The notes under the pieces: model-generated
What the model saw: only the letters and a program-made list of their open reading frames with translations
What the model was told of the DNA's origin: nothing
Databases searched by the model: none
Program-made: the position numbers and the translations under genes
In this document: one piece after another, positions 36,631 through 48,549 of the stretch
Layout: each line of letters starts with the position of its first letter
Numbering within the stretch: position 1 is the stretch's first letter
Assembly (NCBI RefSeq): GCF_000005505.3
Contig: NC_016131.3
Coordinates: forward strand, 14,405,501 to 14,469,500
Reading direction: 5' to 3'
DNA: 64,000 nucleotides
From: Brachypodium distachyon
Lineage: Eukaryota; Streptophyta; Magnoliopsida; Poales; Poaceae

Positions 36631-39600
36631 GAGAAGCCTAACATTATACCTCACTGACCTCGACAGTGTTAATTAGCAGTAGTATTATATCTTAACCCCG
36701 TATATATGTAAACAACGCGTGGCGCCATGTGATGGGACGCATCAGCGACCCTTGTTTCATGATTGGTGTTTTTTATATCCAAGGGAAGAGAAGTACAGGA
36801 TACTCTTAACTAAAACAATGCTGTCAGTGACAACAGGCTAACAATTCTTGCATAAATCCAGTCAGTCAGACACACCAACGAGTCTAATAATCTATGCCAT
36901 TCGATTCCATCTGGAGTACGTGCGTAGCTCTTGCTCTGAAAGAGAGCAAGAAAGGCATATCAGCAATGCTCAATTGAGATTAATTCCATGCCATTCGGCG
37001 TCTGTCAGGGCTGCGCTTCTGATGTGTGGCCGGCCGGCAAACATCAGCTTAACCAGCCATTGTTATGTGGCGACTGACTGCCTGACTGGCGCTATGACAG
37101 CGGCCTAATTGAGCTCCCGACAAGACAGTTCTCGGCCCTGTGAGAGTCATATCGCACGGCACGGCTGCTGACGGGTCTCCGTCAAGCCAAGCAGACGATG
37201 TGTATGTATAAGCAGCACGGCATATTCTGCGACGAGATATGCTCGCGCTGTGATACTACTACAGATGCAGATAAGATAATGTTTACGCGACAATGACGTA
37301 CCGCGTACGTGATGGGAAGCAGCGGTAGCTGCCCATGTGATGAACGAGATGGACAGGACTAGACGAATTCGAACACAGCTTGTGAGTAATTAACTTGACG
37401 GCTCATTTGACGCCGCCATGAACGCATATTATGCATTGATTGGCCAGCATCAAGGTATGACAGCCACACAAAGGAAGAAGAAGAAGAAGAAGACGAATTG
37501 TGGACGCAAATGGGCGCGTTTAAACTTTAAACCGGACAGTGACTTGTGTGTCCACCGTACGTACAAGATGGTAACTTAACTAGCCCAGCTGGAAAGGAAA
37601 GCGAAGTGAAAGGAAAGAAGAGCCGTGTGCTAGTGATAATGCGGCGGCCGTATCATTCGGATAGATCGAGATTCCTACCGGGCTATCAAAAACTGTCTGT
37701 CACCAACCATCTGAAGGAGAAACGATGGTGGTACTGCTGCCGGTTTGCCAGCCAGCCAGGCATGCAGATGCAGGCGTGTACGTACGTACGGGCACAGCTC
37801 ATATGATCAGTCACTTGCATGTGGTGTTCATTTATCAGGTGAAACTCGGTCGGAGGGATCAGGAGCGTCTGTATGTACCGATCACATGAACACATGGTGA
37901 CGGGGCGGAGGGATCACCTGCCTAATAATTGGTTAGGCGCGTCCGGAAACTCGGAACTGTTGTGATGGATCGTCTGCATGCGGATCCAATCAACGGAATT
38001 ATAATATGGAGTACTGGTTATAGTAATCCCTGCAATGATTTAGGTGCAGATCGGCGGCTGCAGTTACAATGTACGTGCTACCGTCCTGACGAAATATTAC
38101 ACGTATATAAACGTTTTTTGAATATAGATAAATTCATATTTGAACAAATTTGAGTCGCTTGTGCCATTAACTTGACCTCACGGAGTTCGTGATGGACTCA
38201 GGCACACCGTCCGTCTGCGTCCGGTGAGTCTGCGAATAAACCGTGGTAGTTTCATCGTTCTGAATTTTTTTTTCAACCCGGTATCTCCTCCCTTTCCATT
38301 TTTAACATAACGAAAATACAAAATTGTTCTGAAATTTTTGCCGAAAATGACACCAGGGTGCACCAGGAAATTGAGCCGGTGCAGGTTGTGCGCAAAGTGA
38401 CGCCGGGACGGGCTTCGCGTTCGCGGGGTCTGCTGTTCATGGGCCACGGTCCACGGTCCAAACGCTCACGCGCAGCGCATCCCGTCGTAGCCAAACTGCG
38501 GGCCTGCACGCGGTGCAGAGTGCAGATAGTAGGCCGGCTCAGATAATACTCCGAGAGAAAAGGAAGATGAGGGCCCATCCGAGCGTGTCCAGGCCCACGC
38601 AAAGTCAAATGCTCAATCGGTAATGGGAGGAGCACCCGCCAGTGGAGGGCCCGAGGCTTTTTGGGCGTGGCCTGGGCTCGTACTCCACCAACAGAAACAC
38701 CTCGCCGAAGTGATAGGATGGCCCAGGTGCTTCACGCGTCGCGTCCCACGCAGCTCATAGGACGCAGGCCCTTGCAGGTGCTCGCCGAATCGCGGCCCAC
38801 GCAGCTCATAGTATGCATTGCAGGCCCTTGCTTGCGGGCGCACCGCAAATCGCTGGCCTTTCTTGCAAACAGAAAAACTCTTCTTGGGTGCTTCAGACGA
38901 TGAATCTGCACAAGCTACAGTTAACGAAGATGCTGTTCACTGGAGGAACGTGTGGGTTAGTTAATCTCAATAGCGTCTGGTTTCGGTTGTATGCTGCCGA
39001 CTACTGGTATCTGTAATGAACAGCGGGTTGGGTGGTGTTTTTTGTGCTGAGAAGCTGCTGCCCCCAGCATAACTAGTTCAAATAATCCCCTAAACCGACA
39101 AAGTCCTTCTCATTTCCCATCACACTCGAGGTCCCTCTTGCTCTGTTTGCCTGAACGGAAAGCAACAGGGAGGTACAATTATTGCAGGGGCCCTCGCAAC
39201 AGACTGCAAGTGCGAGTGCCCTTTCCTGAAGCCACTGATGAATGAATGGTGGTGATGATAATACACCTTCACCATCTCTTCTACACACACCGACGAGTCT
39301 TTGTTTGCTTGCCGGGCCCGGGCGAGCTGCGTGAGCACAATGCATGGCCAAGTTGTGCTAACTTAATCATTCTTCAGTCCGTGTGCTGCATCCATCAGTC
39401 CGGTTTGAGTGAAGAATATTCTTGAATTTCCTGTTGAGGTTAAGGTTTGGAGCAGGTTTCAGTCCTTCTCATCACAGGGCAATGACAAGCTGATAGAGTG
39501 AGATTGGTGAGAAATGAATATCAAGTAGTAGGAGTATAAGATAGGAGTATGTTCTTCGTGCTACAGACTGCTTTCCTCGTCCCATCTTTGTCTCTGTTTC

Positions 39601-40443
39601 CAAGTAAAAAAATAGAACAGATCAATTGTTGCCGAACTCTCTCAAGTAAAACTCGCCAAAGCCTTAGTGGATTAAAATGAGCCACTTGCCAAGTTGTTCA
39701 GGACTTCAAGTTCATCGCGAGGGCGCACAAAAACACACACCTACCGATCATCATCAATGATTCAGTTAGGTGCATGGAATTCTGGACCATCATCACAAGA
39801 CTACAGGAGTAGGGGGTGAATCAACTACCACAGTCTACAGCGACGCAAGAATCTCTGCCCTCAGGTGCTTGGCCTATAGTCTGGATGTTAGCATCTCGCT
39901 AAGTGCTTAATATACAATATTATAGCTGTAAAATGAGACTACTTCCTACCCTCCCCCATGATATCTGCAAGTGCCTAAAGAGAACAAAAGCATTGCATTA
40001 CTTCTGGGCCACACCAATAGCTGTCTAAAGAAACATATCCTTTTGGCTTTTAGGCAAAGAGTTGTTGCTACCATCCAACAAGGTTTTGTAATGATATCTT
40101 CTAGAGCTGTAGATCAGAGGGGAGGAGGATACAATCATGATGCAGGTCAAAGATAAATTTTTAACATGGTGAACTTCAATTCTTGAGTAGAACATAACAT
40201 AATGTAAACAGGTTTTCCTTGAGATATTTTGCAGTCAAGACTTATCATCTCTCCTGAGGAGGTGAAAAAAAAAGCATGCTTTCAAATAAATCTTCATCTG
40301 AAGATGCCAGAGAAGTTTATATTGACATTACAAGGGGAATGGAAACGAATAACGAACAACGAACAACGAACGATGGAAACTACAGAGATACATGAACGAT
40401 TGTAGATAGCCTCAAATTACAAAATGTTGCACTTGTCACGGTT

Positions 40444-41784
40444 TCAACATTGTTGCTGCGGCTGCGGCTGCTTGGGTTGCTCACCTTGCCAAGCCCAGAC
40501 TATGTCCTTCAGTGCTGGCCTCATCTCTTGGTTCAGCACCTTCTGGTACTCCAGAGTATCACCATTTGCCTTTTTCAGCTCCACAAGATGAAAGCTAGGG
40601 GTAACCTCGAATATCTCAGCATCAATGCTCATAACACCTTTCCTTCCTGGTTTGGAACCTTCCATCTTCAACAGTCCACCGTCTTTCTTGGTGAGCTTTA
40701 GTCGCAAGGACTTCGCAGTGTCCTCAATCTTCGATAAGATAGTTGAAGCTGTGCTGGTGGATGTGAACTTGGACTCGCTCTTCTTGTCAGGCTCCTCAAA
40801 CAAACCAGAGAGGTCGAGTCCAGTTGAAAGGGAAATTATATCAAAAGCATTCAAGTTGGTGGGCTTCTTTTCTTCTTGCAGCTTGCCCTCCATCATTGCT
40901 TCAGAAGCCAGGCTCATGTCAACAGGAACTGCATCCTTTGCTTGTAAATTATACCTGAGCAGCTTTGCATCTAGACCCTTCCTGAACCAAGGATTTTCCA
41001 TGATTTTTTCAATTGAGATCCTTGTGCTGGGGTTAGGATCTAGAATCCTTAGCAGAAGCCTTCGAATATCTGTTGAGAACCAACTTGGGCATTTGAATTC
41101 TGCCTTCCCAATCTTCTTATACATATTCATCAGATTCTTATCATGGAATGGGAGTTGCCCAGCCAAAAGCACAAAGAGGATCACCCCGCAAGACCATATG
41201 TCAGCCTTTGCGCCATCATAGCCTTTTCTATTGATTACTTCTGGAGCAACATAAGCAGGCGTGCCGCAGGATGTATGGAGCATCCCATCATGCCTTCTAC
41301 ATTCAGAAATAGTACTTAGACCGAAATCTGAAACTTTCAGATTGCTGTGCTCATCAAGAAGAAGGTTTTCTGGCTTCAGATCACGGTGATAGACGCCCCT
41401 GCTGTGACAAAAGTCAACTGCGCAGATCAGCTGTTGGAAGTACTTCCTTGCAGCATCTTCCTTGAGTCTTCCTCTTTGGACTTTGTTAAACAGCTCGCCA
41501 CCCTTCACGTGCTCCAACACAAAGTATATCTTCGTTTTGGTAGCCATAACCTCATACATCTGAACAATGTTTGGATGCTTCACCAACTTCATCACAGAAA
41601 TCTCTCTTTTGATCTGATCAGTGAGACCACCCTTCAAAACCTTCTCTTTGTCAGTCACCTTGATGGCAACACTCTGCGAGGTCTGAATATTACGGGCATG
41701 ATAAACCTTGGCAAAGGTCCCTTGCCCAAGCATCTTCCCCATCTCGTACTTCTGCATCAGAATATTTCCCTTCTGCTCTACCAT
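40444..41784 (-). CDS. CBL-interacting protein kinase (CIPK), second gene
   Basis: The 446-residue protein starts [19 protein letters not shown]. Kinase motifs are GQGTFAKV (20-27), Lys42, HRDLKPEN (133-140), DFG (153-155) and [10 protein letters not shown]. The canonical NAF motif [19 protein letters not shown] spans 311-329, followed by the PPI-type phosphatase-interaction region. It closely resembles the monocot CIPK2/5/10 group, but I do not assign a number. The coding region has no intron; an intron lies in the 5' leader (42103-42585). The C-terminus is Gln/Pro-rich. Expected partners are CBL calcium sensors at membranes. Two upstream ORFs in the leader suggest translational control. Confidence 0.95.
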   Translation of the reverse strand: MVEQKGNILMQKYEMGKMLGQGTFAKVYHARNIQTSQSVAIKVTDKEKVLKGGLTDQIKREISVMKLVKHPNIVQMYEVMATKTKIYFVLEHVKGGELFNKVQRGRLKEDAARKYFQQLICAVDFCHSRGVYHRDLKPENLLLDEHSNLKVSDFGLSTISECRRHDGMLHTSCGTPAYVAPEVINRKGYDGAKADIWSCGVILFVLLAGQLPFHDKNLMNMYKKIGKAEFKCPSWFSTDIRRLLLRILDPNPSTRISIEKIMENPWFRKGLDAKLLRYNLQAKDAVPVDMSLASEAMMEGKLQEEKKPTNLNAFDIISLSTGLDLSGLFEEPDKKSESKFTSTSTASTILSKIEDTAKSLRLKLTKKDGGLLKMEGSKPGRKGVMSIDAEIFEVTPSFHLVELKKANGDTLEYQKVLNQEMRPALKDIVWAWQGEQPKQPQPQQQC

Positions 41785-41872
41785 CTTGCCAGATATATGC
41801 TATGCACACAGAGAAGCAGTGATCCCGAACCTTCAAGGAGCCTGCAAGCGCTAGATGACCTTCAACCGTCAC
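41690..41872 (-). CDS. uORF 2 (60 aa), overlapping CIPK start
   Basis: It starts [15 protein letters not shown] upstream of the CIPK ATG and ends inside the CIPK coding region in another frame. If translated it would compete directly with the main start. The coding nature is not supported beyond its position. Confidence 0.35.
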   Translation of the reverse strand: MTVEGHLALAGSLKVRDHCFSVCIAYIWQDGRAEGKYSDAEVRDGEDAWARDLCQGLSCP

Positions 41873-42102
41873 CTCCGAGATGGTAATCTAAGAAGATGGT
41901 TGAGATGCGACGTCGAACCCCATCGTGCGAAAGCACATGGAACAAGAGGTGTGTATGTTCTTGTGAACCAATGTCATCAAGGTCAATCAAAGCAGAAACA
42001 CGGGTGGCTACCCTGCCAATTGCCTCGCAAGGTAGTTCTCTAGCATGCAAACACATCTTTCTGCATTCCCTAAGATGTTTCCTTCTTGATGGAAGACTTG
42101 TA
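41785..42102 (-). promoter_or_regulatory. 5' UTR exon 2 of the CIPK gene, with uORFs
   Basis: This follows an AG acceptor (TTGGCAG at 42103) and runs without a break to the start codon at 41784. It contains a 64-codon uORF and a second uORF overlapping the main start. Confidence 0.65.
41862..42056 (-). CDS. uORF 1 (64 aa) in CIPK leader
   Basis: The frame begins MCLHARELPCEAIGRV and ends [10 protein letters not shown]. It lies wholly in the second leader exon and stops 77 bases before the CIPK start. Its length and normal amino-acid composition suggest a conserved peptide uORF rather than a chance frame. I recall that plant CIPK genes include a conserved-peptide uORF group, but could not check that this peptide belongs to it. 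Confidence 0.5.
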   Translation of the reverse strand: MCLHARELPCEAIGRVATRVSALIDLDDIGSQEHTHLLFHVLSHDGVRRRISTIFLDYHLGGDG

Positions 42103-42585
42103 CTGCCAAGAAGAAAAAACACAACGTTAGTCATAGAGCTACTTGGGAGCGAAAACAAATCAGACAAAAATTAGACGCATGATTTTAGGCAACAGAAAAA
42201 AAAGTTATCTTCCACAAACACGACCAAGAACAGATATGTTCCTCTCAATCTCTCGTGGTAGAATTATTGTGCCTTCCCGGCCAGAAAGGAACATGTTTAA
42301 CAGCCCAATCAACCACTTCCCCCGCAGACACGTGCAATACCAAAAGCCCTCCTAAATTTCTCACAACCAATAATCATGGAAAGACCCATCTAAGATCTAA
42401 CCACTGAGTATAACAGAACGGTAAAAAAAAGACTGGATCTTCCTCTAAATCTAAGAATCTACGGATCTCGCCAATAAGGAATTAAGCTTTGCACAGGCAC
42501 ACGATCCAGGCACACCACACAAACTACAATTCCGCCATAAAAAAGAACAATTTAACAAAACAAAACAGCAGAAAAGAGTCTGTAC
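42103..42585 (-). other. 5' UTR intron of the CIPK gene
   Basis: The donor ATCTG|GTACAG (42585) and the acceptor CTTGGCAG (42103) define a 483-bp intron with T-rich content on the sense strand. Confidence 0.6.
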
Positions 42586-42886
42586 CAGATCCCGGCGGCG
42601 GCTGGGGCGAACTGACGAGCAGGCGGCCTGGAAACCGCACCAGACGGCGCTAGGCCAGATCCCTTCCTTCCTCCGCCTCCTCGAAGAAGAACAAAACCCG
42701 CAAGGATCCGCGAACCGCTCGACCAGGGAACAACAGATCGCGATGAAGGGAAGGAGAAAGGAACAAGGAATCGAGTTTCGCCTTCGAGTTCTTGGGTGTG
42801 GGCGAGGAGGCGATGATGATAAGAGAAGAGGAGAGTGTTGTTCTTGCAGCGAGAGGAGAAGGTCGCGAGGCGGCTCTTTCTTATAC
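42586..42886 (-). promoter_or_regulatory. CIPK core promoter and 5' UTR exon 1
   Basis: The minus strand carries CGTATAAG at 42880-42887 as the likely TATA box. A CT-rich leader follows, ending at the donor near 42586. The exact start of transcription is inferred. Confidence 0.5.
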
Positions 42887-43502
42887 GCGGGCCGCCGTCG
42901 AGATAACCCACCTACCGCAGGCCGTGGGCCGCTCAAATTAACAATCTACTACCACCCCTGCCAAGCAGGGCCCACCAATAATTCTAGTGACGTTGCCCTC
43001 GTGGCCTTTGCCGATGGACGGACTGGATCGCTCCGCTCTCTTGCTTCCTGCCTGCTTCCGCCGTCCGTTTCAATTTGCTGCTAGTACCAAATCGACTTTT
43101 GGCTTTGTTTCTTTACCCGGCTTACACAATGGAACCAATAATAACGGCCCTAATTAAGCATGTGTAATTCGCTGGCGCTCGTAATGACCATACTAATATG
43201 ATGACGTTGGGTAGGGCGGCGAGCAGAATGGAAACCGGAATCTATCTACGTTTTGCACCCACGTGACAGATGAACGGCCAGAGAAACATGAATTGGTCTA
43301 CTCTTCGGTTTGTTTGGCCTTTGGGCAGCTAGCTATAGCCAGCCATGTGCAGATCAGCTAGCTCTTTGCCGGTGCTCGATGTGTGTAGAAAACAAAGCCA
43401 AGAAGAAACCAAAACAAAACACGGCGCCTCTCTAGCTAGTCTCTCTAGCCAGCAAAGCTGTTAAAAGCCTCCCGACTTTGCTCTTGTTTTGTTCATTTTT
43501 CT

Positions 43503-43524
43503 GGGGGGGGGGGGGGGGGGGGGG
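43503..43524. repeat. Homopolymer tract G22
   Basis: Twenty-two consecutive G residues in otherwise AT-balanced intergenic DNA. The length is likely to vary between reads or accessions. Confidence 0.9.
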
Positions 43525-44372
43525 AGTATGATTAGGCGGAAATTTCTTAGCATGTCATGATCAGGACTAGATCAGGACTAGTAGTAGCATCGTAAAGGTG
43601 TGAGTTTTTGCTTAGAATAGTCGCATTATTATTTTGGTGCTATTTCGATTCCCTTGGAGCCTAGCAACACAGTACCTGAATGCCATCAAAGATTCAAGAG
43701 GCGTGTCCTGGATTCATGCATGTGTTGTGTTTGCTCATTCATTCTGTCTCCATGAAACTCTTCCGACAAACATCAAATAATTAACACTGTAGTGAATACC
43801 CTTTTTATGTTTGATTAGCAAGTGTCGTACTAGTTTAGAATATCTTGGGGACGCAGGATAATAATGCCGGATTCCGTTTCAACAATATGTTAGCACGAAT
43901 TATGAAGGTTTAGACAAATAGTATCACATCATCAGTGGGGTCAGGGGACAGACCAGCTACTGCAACTGCAGCTAGAGTAGAGTGGCTAGTTTGTTTGCTT
44001 TTTTGGAGAGCCAATTGTTGGGCATGCACGCAATGTGTGATGAGCCGAGATGTTCTCGATCTCTTATTTCTTTACACCTGTCGTCCACCTGTTGGTTGTC
44101 TCAAGCCCGGAGCTCGCCACGTCACATCTTAATTGTTTCGGCGTGTACCTAAAATGAATGTGCCCCCGATGGAGGCGTTTGTGAGAGAAATGGTTACAAG
44201 GGTTGCATCGAGCATCTCCTCTTTACCTTGTCAGACGAGGCGTGACATCAGAATTTTGTTCAGATGACATGCTTTAGATACAGTACTCTAGTTAGCTAAC
44301 GCCTTATAATTGAGTACGTACCTACGTCGAGTTGCTCGTCCTGACCGGCCTCCCGGGACTGACTACACGGTA

Positions 44373-44462
44373 CTCTCCCCCGATTCATAAAAATTGTTGG
44401 TCATTTTATACTAAGTTTTGTATTAAACGAGACATAAGTAATTTTTTATGCATTAGAGGGAA
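44373..44462. mobile_element. Probable small Stowaway-like MITE
   Basis: The left end is TA-CTCTCCCCCGATTCATAAAAA. The right end, TTTTTTATGCATTAGAGGGAA-TA, is an imperfect inverse. It is about 90 bp. Confidence 0.55.
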
Positions 44463-47400
44463 TACAAACGTGTACCGTGCCGGACCACCGGTGTACATGT
44501 GTACAGAGTTTGAGGTGGCACGTCGGTTCTTGGCACCGGCAGCAACACGCTAGCAGACTAGCATGATGGAGGTGAACAGTACTAGTCCAAATTGCTCCCC
44601 TATGTATCGATCGATCAGCGGTTGCCGTGGGGGCTCGATTAATTTCTTGTACGCTAGTAGCTCTCTTCACCCGATCGAGGGCCGGTTGCCAAAGCCGTCA
44701 CGACTAGTCCATCGGTCGTCCATGGGTAACCAACCAGCCAGGCTTCCTGGGACAGCAGCAGATGTCAGATGAGGCCGATGTTCCCAGGGAAATTAAATGG
44801 CATGTTCAAGCCGTCTATTATTGTGGCATACACCCGAAACGTACGCACGCACGTACATCGTCTGGTGCCGTGTGTCCGTGATAATAGAGGCCGGAAACTA
44901 ATCATCTGTACTACCTGTATAGTGTGCATGCACGCAAGTGTGTAAATTGTAAAGCATTGATCTTCCGAGACACGTCGGGCCGCCTCCCACGAGGGCTTGC
45001 GTATGCAACCGGCCGTGTGATCAATCGAGCAACGCTGAAACCGGCATGTGTGCAGAAGAACTTACTCTTTCCGTTCCATATTAAGCGACGAAATATCTTT
45101 TAGATATAAATGTATTTATATTTGGGTAAATTTGAGTAACAGGTATGTGAGGACGGGACTACTTATCATGGACAACGTTGCTAGAAAAAATGTTGATGAC
45201 AAATGTTACTGCTAACTTGAGATTGCTGACTGCGCGTAATGTTACTGAGATCCGAATTAGTTTTCGGAGGTTTTCGGTCAAAGTACATCCTGTGAAAACG
45301 AAAGACCGGCCGGCGTGCATGAAAGGGTGTTAATCGTGCATGTCCCTCATCCCCTTCGTACGGGTTTTGCGAATACATAGACGAACGGACAGGGTGCGCC
45401 GTGCGTACGTTGCCGCAGGTTTTGCTTGGATTTCCTTTCACTTTCACGGCGCTAACTCGATCGGGCGATGGACGCAACACCACGAAAGAGATACGCATAA
45501 TAGATCTAAAGATAATCCACCGAATCATTCTAGTCGTCACCAAAGAATGGGACGCGCCAAACCACACACCACCCGCATATGCCCAGAAGCTAGCAGAAGT
45601 CTCTCTTCGTTAATAAACGCATGGAATTTCCCTTTTGGGTTTTAACTCTCTACTGCTCTACACGCCCGCAGCTGTCAATCTGCAAGGTTAATTTTAACTC
45701 TCGGTCCAGGTGAAGAACATCTCGACCCGTTGGATGCACATTCATTGGACCGACCGATCGATCATGTGCGTGCGTGCAATACTGTTCATTCATTCGAGAC
45801 ACAACCATCTGGATCCGAATATACGGTTCCCGGAACGCATGATTATGGACGGCGTGTGCATCTATGTATAATGTAATGTCTTTCATTGGCACAGCCGGCC
45901 GGCAGTGATAAGTTATTTAACCTTAACCTGGAGCTCGCACACCACTTGTTGGCCTTGACTACTAGCATGTGTTTTTCTTTCTCTTCCTCCAACCTCCATG
46001 CTCCATCACATGTTTGACATATACATATACCATTAATTCAATATCTTCTCGTACCCATTCCGTCTACCCGATCCATGCTAGCTTCCATCCCTAAATGCAG
46101 AGATGGGCAGAACAGAGATGGAAAGCTACTAGTAGTTCTATAACCTTAACACTTAGCTAGCCAACATTAGCTCGAATTGTTGCTGTCAAAAGCTTTGGTT
46201 TCAAAGCAGATACTCCAACATCATGTGCAGATACCCCTGCCGCTGTCGCCGGCCGCTGCGAGCACAAGGATGAGCAGCGAACGCTAGCCACATCTTGCAT
46301 ACTCTGGTTCTGTGGGGCCACGTGGGTCTGAGTACGTGGCAACGTTTGGTAAGCTGATTCTGATACCGTGGGCCCGGGCCCTATCGCAGGTTGACACCTC
46401 GACTGTCCGTGTGGCGCCCCTGAGGCCGACCCTTCCACTCATCAACATCACACATTTTCAGAAATCACACCTCATGTCCTGGCCAAGTATTATATTCTGG
46501 TGTCAAGTTCGATGCTAATAATAAAACTACTTAAAACAGTTGACAAATTCAAAGAGAATATATGGGTCAGGATCACAGCAGCTTGTTCATCTTGTTTTGT
46601 TCCTCGTTTTTCTCCAAGGAAAGTGCAGTGTGATCTCTATTTCGTCAGTCAAAATAATGGACGGCATGCGTGAGAGTAAGTCTGTATCACTGACCTCAGA
46701 TAGATATGTGCCTAGATGCGGTGTTCCAGAATTTCAGAAGCAGCAGGTCCAAGCCTTTCGCCGAAACTTCTGCACACTGCTTGCTGGTCCACCGATGTTT
46801 GCTGCCAAAGCCATTCCCTCCCTGCCATAGAATAAGATTACGAAACGGGGAGAGACCCTGTCATTTTCAGCAGACTTGTTTAGACTAATCGACTGGCCTA
46901 ACCTTGCGTCAGCGACAACGGGAATCAAATTGATGCGCCTAATCATGTTCGCGAAGGCTCTGTTTCCGGTTTTTCAATTGGTACCTGTCTGAATCAGCCA
47001 TTAAACTATGCAATTGGCTGGGGAAATATCTGCTTTACTTTTTGGTTTGCATCGTTCAGCCCAAACACAGACATGCACTGAGCTTTCACCGCATGGTTTA
47101 AACAAGCCTTTGCTCAGATGATGTCACAGCCTACAATGGAGTTGTCTTTGACTTGTAAGAAGCATGCCAAGAAACTTAATCTCTATCTGATGTTCTACAT
47201 AAACATTCTATTAACATTTGCATGCAGACATCAGGGTAACCAGAAAATACATATTAGCAGAAAACTTGCATTGGAGATAGCACTGCAAATTCCCCCTCCC
47301 AAAATAAAACGGAGCTCTGAAAAATATAGAGGAAATGCACCGCATAACCTTGTTGTTTATATCCAGAGCCACCAGCCAAAAGAACATAGTGCCTTTCTGG

Positions 47401-48187
47401 TGCTTTCACCTGAAGCAAGCAACTTGCTATGCTGAAACCAAACAGAGATAAACAACTCCCCATTGTCATAAGTTGCTGCTATAATGATTGATTAAAATAG
47501 GAAAGCTAAAAGGAAGTAGCCTCCTACCAAAACAACCAGCTCTTTATTCCCTCCTTTCATTCTGAATATGATGGAGTACTAGCTCCATAATTGAGGTTGT
47601 TTAATCCTACATTTGTCCTAATTAAGAGCTCTCAAGCAGCCAGTACTAACTGGAGAAGGCTCCTACTAGAATATTCCATCAAGAAATGATCGTTTGCATC
47701 CTGTAGTATTAAGAGATAAAGAACAAAAAAATAGATTCAGCAAGAACGTGCCCGTTTGTTCCTAAAGAAGGCTGGAAGTTTGGTGAGCAGTTGTTTCAGC
47801 CAAATTAACAACTGAAAAAATATAGGCTTCTAATAATGCATTTGTACAAGGATGCCCAACTTATTATCATACTCACATGGTTTGTAACAAAAAAAAGTTA
47901 AAAACGATTCTAATAGCTAGATTCACCCCAAAATACATGATGAAAACATATTGTGAATCATCTCAATGCTTGACCAGTACTCCGATACCCTTTTCTCAAA
48001 AGAAAGAACGGAATTGTACCGATAAATTTCTCATGATGGTTATGTTTTGGCAAACCCTGTCAGAGGGTAGAGTGTTCATTTAATTTCATTAAGAATACGA
48101 GAATTGTTCGGCTCACGAGGAAAACTGGGCCAAAAAACACATAAACAGGTTTGATCAACGAAACCGTGCAAAACCCTGGCAATAGAG

Positions 48188-48450
48188 ACTTTGCGGGGCG
48201 ACCCACTTTGGCTCTCGAGATCTAGTGCTCCCTATAGTTAAAACTTCATGAAAATCAGTTTCAAAAAAATCTGATTTTTTTTGTAGTGTTAGTATAGACA
48301 TATACTACATATTTGTACATTTTCGTGTAAAGATATATTGATTTGTGGTCTGTGCAAAAATAACAAATCCGGAAATGTATAATGTAGCCAAAAATCCACG
48401 TCACCTAGCTAAACTAGGGTGCTAATTGTAAAAGAAACTTTGCGGGGCGA
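48188..48450. repeat. Direct-repeat-flanked element of unknown class
   Basis: The 14-mer actttgcggggcga occurs at 48188-48201 and 48437-48450. Inside, ctagtgctccctatagtt and aactagggtgctaat are imperfect inverted copies. The unit may be a small DNA transposon, or a retroposon with a long target duplication. Confidence 0.6.
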
Positions 48451-48549
48451 ATGTTGATCCGTAACACCCATGGCCAAGGGGTCGGATAGCTATGCTGCCA
48501 GAGGGAACCGAACCGGTTGGAAGTAGCTAGAGCTTTCAGTGGCCTCTTA

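Larger units (their letters stand above)
33636..40443. other. Intergenic region between the two CIPK genes
   Basis: I find no supported gene in about 6.8 kb. It holds a Stowaway MITE (35733-35969), an old duplication (35446-35655 and 36413-36630), a GAA microsatellite near 37470-37490, and a short repeated block with gtcccacgcagctcatag near 38742-38760 and ggcccacgcagctcatag near 38795-38812. The right end is the 3' flank of the minus-strand CIPK. Confidence 0.5.
42887..48549. other. Gene-poor intergenic region
   Basis: I find no supported gene in about 5.6 kb. It contains a G22 tract (43503-43524), a probable small MITE (44373-44462), a degenerate MITE-like stretch near 45065-45145, and a 14-bp direct repeat pair flanking about 235 bp (48188-48450). 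The segment 46530-47440 has moderate open frames but no recognisable domain. Confidence 0.5.

Noticed and set aside
46540..47435. Several 70-105 codon frames in the intergenic region
   Set aside because: They show no domain, splice structure or repeat-free conservation that I can judge.
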